A model generated the notes under the pieces. The model was given only the letters and a program-made list of their open reading frames with translations, was not told the origin of the DNA and did not search any database. A stretch of 6,861 bases of DNA, from assembly GCA_028865845.1 (NCBI GenBank), contig JAGWJK010000232.1, forward strand, positions 1-6,861, written 5' to 3'. The stretch's first letter is position 1, and each line of letters starts with the position of its first letter. Shown here one piece after another: positions 4,349 through 6,861 of the stretch. This DNA comes from Rhizobiaceae bacterium. Lineage in GTDB: Bacteria > Pseudomonadota > Alphaproteobacteria > Rhizobiales > Rhizobiaceae. A program made the translations under genes and the position numbers.

Positions 4349-6526
4349 ATGGTGACACGCGCGCAGCAGGTTGGCGTGGTGATCGGCCTGGCGATTGTCG
4401 CAGCGCTGACGGTGCTGCGCTATAGCGATCCGCCGCTGCTAAAGCTTGCGCGCGATCTGACGTTCGATCAGTACCAGCGCTTGTCGCCGCGCAAATTCGA
4501 AAACATGCCGGTGCGCGTCGTCGACATAGACGAGGCGTCGCTGCAGCAGTTTGGCCAATGGCCGTGGCCGAGAAATCGGCTGGCGATGCTGGTGGACAGG
4601 CTCTCCGACATGGGGGCATCTGCGATCGCTTTCGATGTATTGTTTTCCGAGCCCGATCGCCTGTCGCCAAGCAACGTCGTTCGTGAGGTAACAAACATCG
4701 ACCCCTCGCTTATCGAGAAGCTCCCGGACAATGACAAGATCTTCGCACAGGCATTGGAGAACCAGCCTGTTATCATCGGCTTTGGACTTTCCAACGAAGG
4801 GGACTATCTGCCGCCGGTGAAAGCGGGTTTTGCTTATACGGGAGAGAGCCCGTTTGGGGCACCTCCGGCGATCAAGTCCGCCACGCCGCTGCGCCCCCAG
4901 CTCGCAGCCAATGCTGCCGGCATCGGCCACATCAGCCTTGATCCCGGTGCTTCGGCGGCCGTAACGCGCTCGATCCCGCTTTTCCTCAGCGACGGCAAGC
5001 AGCTCTATCCGAGCCTTGCGCTCGAAGCACTTCGCGTCGCGCAGGGCGCATCGACCTACGTGTTGGATGATGCGCCGGATGCGCAAAACAGGATCACCCG
5101 CGTGAAAATCGGCGAGTTCGTGATCCCGGTGACGGCTGCCGGCGAACTCTGGCTTTATGTCAGTCCGGACACCAGGGAGCGGTATATTTCGGTGAGCAAA
5201 GTACTGGCGCCGGAGGGGGCTCCTTCGGATGTAGGCGCTGCCATCCAGGGCAGCATCGTGTTCGTCGGCTCGTCTGCCTCGGCCCTTCACGATATCCGTA
5301 CGACGGCGCTTGGCGAGACCGTGCCGGGCGTTTCCATTCATGCGCAGATCATCGAGCAGATATTATCCGGCCATTTCCTGTCGCGGCCGGATTGGGCTGA
5401 CGGGCTGGAAATCTTCTCGATCGCCGTTCTCGGCAGCTTTCTCGTGATCATGACCACCTTCGTTACGCCGGTCGTCGCACTTGTCTGCGGGCTGCTGATT
5501 ACCGCCTTCGCCATTCTCGCATCGCTCGCAGCATTTCTATATGGCGGCCTTCTCTTCGATCCGCTGGCGCCGATCGTTGCCGGATCGATCACGCACTTCG
5601 CTGCAACCGCGTTTCGGTTTCTCGTCACCGACCGTGAACGGCGCGATGTGCGGCGGGCTTTCGGCCATTATCTATCGCCGTCGCTGCTTTACCGCATCGA
5701 GCATACGCGCAACGCGTTGCGGCTGGGCGGCGACGAGCGCGAGTTGACGGTCATGTTCGTCGATGTGCGGAACTTCACGCAGATCAGCGAGCAGATGACG
5801 CCGACCGAGGTCGTGACATTTCTGAACACCTTGTTGGATGCGCTTAGCCACCATGTCATCGCAAACGAGGGGACGCTCGATAAATTTATCGGGGATTCGA
5901 TCATGGCATTCTGGAACGCGCCGATCGATGTTCCCGAGCATGCCGCCAAGGCTGTCCATGCGGCTCTTGGCATGCGTGAGACTTTGGCCGGCCTGAACGA
6001 GCGCGATGCATTCGGTTTCGGTCCGGATCGCAAGGTCGGCATCGGCATCGGCATCCACACCGGGCTTGCCTGCGTCGGAAACATGGGAGCCGAGACGCGC
6101 TTCAACTATTCGGCGGTCGGCGATGCCGTGAACATTGCCTCGCGCATCGAATCCACCTGCAAGGACATCAGCTTCGATATTCTGGTATCGCAGCCGACCG
6201 CGCGGCTGCTGAAAGAATGCGCGCTGCTCGAGGCGGGCGCATTGATGCTCAAAGGCAAAAGCCGGAAAACAAAGCTGTTTGCCGTCGTCGGCGACGGCAC
6301 GCTGGCGAAATCCGCCGAGTTTCTCGATCTGCAGTCCCTGCATCTGAAGCTCATCGACGCCCTGCGCAAACATTCGACCGGGAGCCGCAAGCTCATTACG
6401 GCCGCAAAGCAGAAGGCGCCTTTGGTCGCGGCCGGGCTGTCGGAGTTCTATGGGCGCATCTCCCGCAGATCGGAGCATTTCTGGGAGGAGGGCTTGGAAA
6501 AGGCCGATCACGAAAGCCGCCATTGA
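4349..6526 (+). CDS. CHASE2 sensor domain / class III adenylate cyclase, membrane-bound
   Basis: The 725-residue protein should make cAMP from ATP in response to an envelope signal. An N-terminal helix (about 8-24) is followed by a periplasmic CHASE2 domain (about 30-345) with VRVVDIDEASLQQFGQWPWPR, GASAIAFDVLFSEPDR and GSIVFVGSSASALHD. Three transmembrane helices follow (about 352-371, 374-397, 402-425), then a class III cyclase domain (about 463-647). Metal-binding aspartates are D472 (FVDVRNFT) and D516 (DKFIGDS). Purine-specifying positions are K512 and S588, the Lys plus Ser/Thr pair of class IIIb adenylate cyclases. Transition-state residues are N595 and R599 (VNIASRI). All catalytic residues are present. 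A roughly 75-residue helical tail follows the cyclase domain. The start is uncertain: ATG 4349 has AGAGGA directly against it, GTG 4352 is spaced slightly better, and TTG 4307 would add 14 residues. The CHASE2 ligand is not known. Genes for exported envelope proteins lie just upstream. Confidence 0.93.
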   Translation: MVTRAQQVGVVIGLAIVAALTVLRYSDPPLLKLARDLTFDQYQRLSPRKFENMPVRVVDIDEASLQQFGQWPWPRNRLAMLVDRLSDMGASAIAFDVLFSEPDRLSPSNVVREVTNIDPSLIEKLPDNDKIFAQALENQPVIIGFGLSNEGDYLPPVKAGFAYTGESPFGAPPAIKSATPLRPQLAANAAGIGHISLDPGASAAVTRSIPLFLSDGKQLYPSLALEALRVAQGASTYVLDDAPDAQNRITRVKIGEFVIPVTAAGELWLYVSPDTRERYISVSKVLAPEGAPSDVGAAIQGSIVFVGSSASALHDIRTTALGETVPGVSIHAQIIEQILSGHFLSRPDWADGLEIFSIAVLGSFLVIMTTFVTPVVALVCGLLITAFAILASLAAFLYGGLLFDPLAPIVAGSITHFAATAFRFLVTDRERRDVRRAFGHYLSPSLLYRIEHTRNALRLGGDERELTVMFVDVRNFTQISEQMTPTEVVTFLNTLLDALSHHVIANEGTLDKFIGDSIMAFWNAPIDVPEHAAKAVHAALGMRETLAGLNERDAFGFGPDRKVGIGIGIHTGLACVGNMGAETRFNYSAVGDAVNIASRIESTCKDISFDILVSQPTARLLKECALLEAGALMLKGKSRKTKLFAVVGDGTLAKSAEFLDLQSLHLKLIDALRKHSTGSRKLITAAKQKAPLVAAGLSEFYGRISRRSEHFWEEGLEKADHESRH

Positions 6527-6539
6527 TTGGATAGGTGCC

Positions 6540-6552
6540 GACGCCGCGCGTC
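6540..6552. terminator. Small hairpin between convergent genes
   Basis: GACGC (6540-6544) pairs with GCGTC (6548-6552) over a 3-nt loop, in the 41-bp gap between the convergent stops of the cyclase and the His-rich protein. The stem is short and no true U-run follows (TCGTCTGG), so the terminator role is tentative. Confidence 0.25.
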
Positions 6553-6567
6553 TCGTCTGGTGGCGGA

Positions 6568-6861
6568 CTATCGGCGGTGATGTCCGCCGGCATCGGCGCC
6601 TTGGCTGTCGCCTTGGTCGCCGCTGTTGGAATCCGATTGGTTATGGTCGCCCCAGCCGTGGTGGGCTCTGTCATGATCTCCCCACCCATGATCTCCCCGG
6701 CCGTGATCGCCCTTGCCGTGATGGCTATGGTGCTTGTCGCCGTCCCTGTCGTGGCCGCAGGATTTGTCGGGTTTGCTCGGTGGCGGATCGGGGTCGCTCG
6801 GTGTCGATTGCGGCGGGTCATTTTGCGTTGTCGGCGTGCCTTGAGGCGCCGTGGTGGTTGG
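6568..6861 (-). CDS. C-terminal part of a Pro/Thr-rich, then His/Asp/Gly-rich protein (5' end outside window)
   Basis: On the minus strand a frame stays open from the window edge for 97 codons to TAG at 6570-6568. It reads as a Pro/Thr/Ser-rich linker (residues 1-33: TTTAPQGTP, NDPPQSTPSDPDPPP) followed by a low-complexity His/Asp/Gly tail (35-97). The tail has repeated GDH units at 51, 56, 61 and 71, HGWGDH twice, clusters such as KHHSHHGKGDH, and ends in GGHHRR. One cysteine (C35) marks the boundary. The other minus-strand frame across the area gives an Ala/Thr/Arg/Ile composition that looks like a shadow. Such tails could bind metal ions (Zn, Ni, Cu) or be disordered; the linker suggests an extracytoplasmic protein. 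In rhizobia FecR-domain proteins with low-complexity C-termini often sit near CHASE2 cyclases, which is one possibility, but the defining N-terminal domain is not in the window. It converges on the cyclase gene with a 41-bp gap. Confidence 0.65.
   Translation of the reverse strand, partial: PTTTAPQGTPTTQNDPPQSTPSDPDPPPSKPDKSCGHDRDGDKHHSHHGKGDHGRGDHGWGDHDRAHHGWGDHNQSDSNSGDQGDSQGADAGGHHRR

Noticed and set aside
5672..6523. Minus-strand open frame of 283 codons opposite the cyclase domain
   Set aside because: It is the antisense shadow of conserved cyclase motifs, with no domain content of its own.
6396..6821. Minus-strand frame of 141 codons rich in Ala, Thr and Ile at the right end
   Set aside because: It runs into the cyclase coding region; the neighbouring frame gives the more natural Pro/Thr linker and GDH-repeat tail and stops before the cyclase.
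1..6861. CRISPR arrays, tRNA or rRNA genes, insertion sequences, toxin-antitoxin or defence genes
   Set aside because: I looked on both strands and saw no regularly spaced repeats, cloverleaf signatures, transposase motifs or defence-family domains.

Overview
The window looks like a chromosomal segment from an alphaproteobacterium of the Rhizobiales, probably near Rhizobium, Agrobacterium or Sinorhizobium. That placement rests on the GC-rich coding style, the family types present (DUF2147, periplasmic cysteine-rich repeat protein, small OmpA-like protein, CHASE2-linked class III cyclase) and general resemblance. It is inference, not a database match.

Layout, left to right. Positions 2-580 (+) hold the C-terminal end of an arylsulfatase whose start lies outside the window. 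A 10-bp perfect inverted repeat follows it (626-677). Positions 750-1103 (+) appear to be the C-terminal half of a Nudix hydrolase without a usable Nudix box, so probably a gene remnant. Positions 1161-1916 (+) encode an intact histidine phosphatase (phosphoglycerate-mutase-like) of 251 residues.

The second half is an envelope and signalling block. Three exported proteins are encoded in a row on the + strand: a DUF2147 protein (2198-2536), a protein with two four-cysteine repeats (2654-3079) and an OmpA-like peptidoglycan-binding-type protein (3107-3685). They end at a strong GC hairpin (3701-3724). A 61-residue two-helix membrane protein is encoded convergently on the minus strand (3791-3976). 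After a 372-bp divergent intergenic region comes a 725-residue CHASE2 sensor / class III adenylate cyclase (4349-6526, +). The right edge holds the convergent C-terminal end of a Pro/Thr-rich then His/Asp/Gly-rich protein (6568-6861, minus).

The most notable non-coding signal is an 18-bp element found twice in opposite orientations, 17 of 18 bases identical: once about 80 bp upstream of the DUF2147 start (2102-2119) and once about 60 bp upstream of the small membrane protein start (4039-4056, read on the minus strand). In each case it points toward the adjacent gene. This suggests one regulator controls both the exported-protein cluster and the small membrane protein, and perhaps the divergent cyclase. 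A reasonable working model is an envelope-sensing unit: periplasmic and outer-membrane-associated proteins, a periplasmic CHASE2 input, cAMP as output, and a shared regulator. The coupling is inference from position and the shared motif only.
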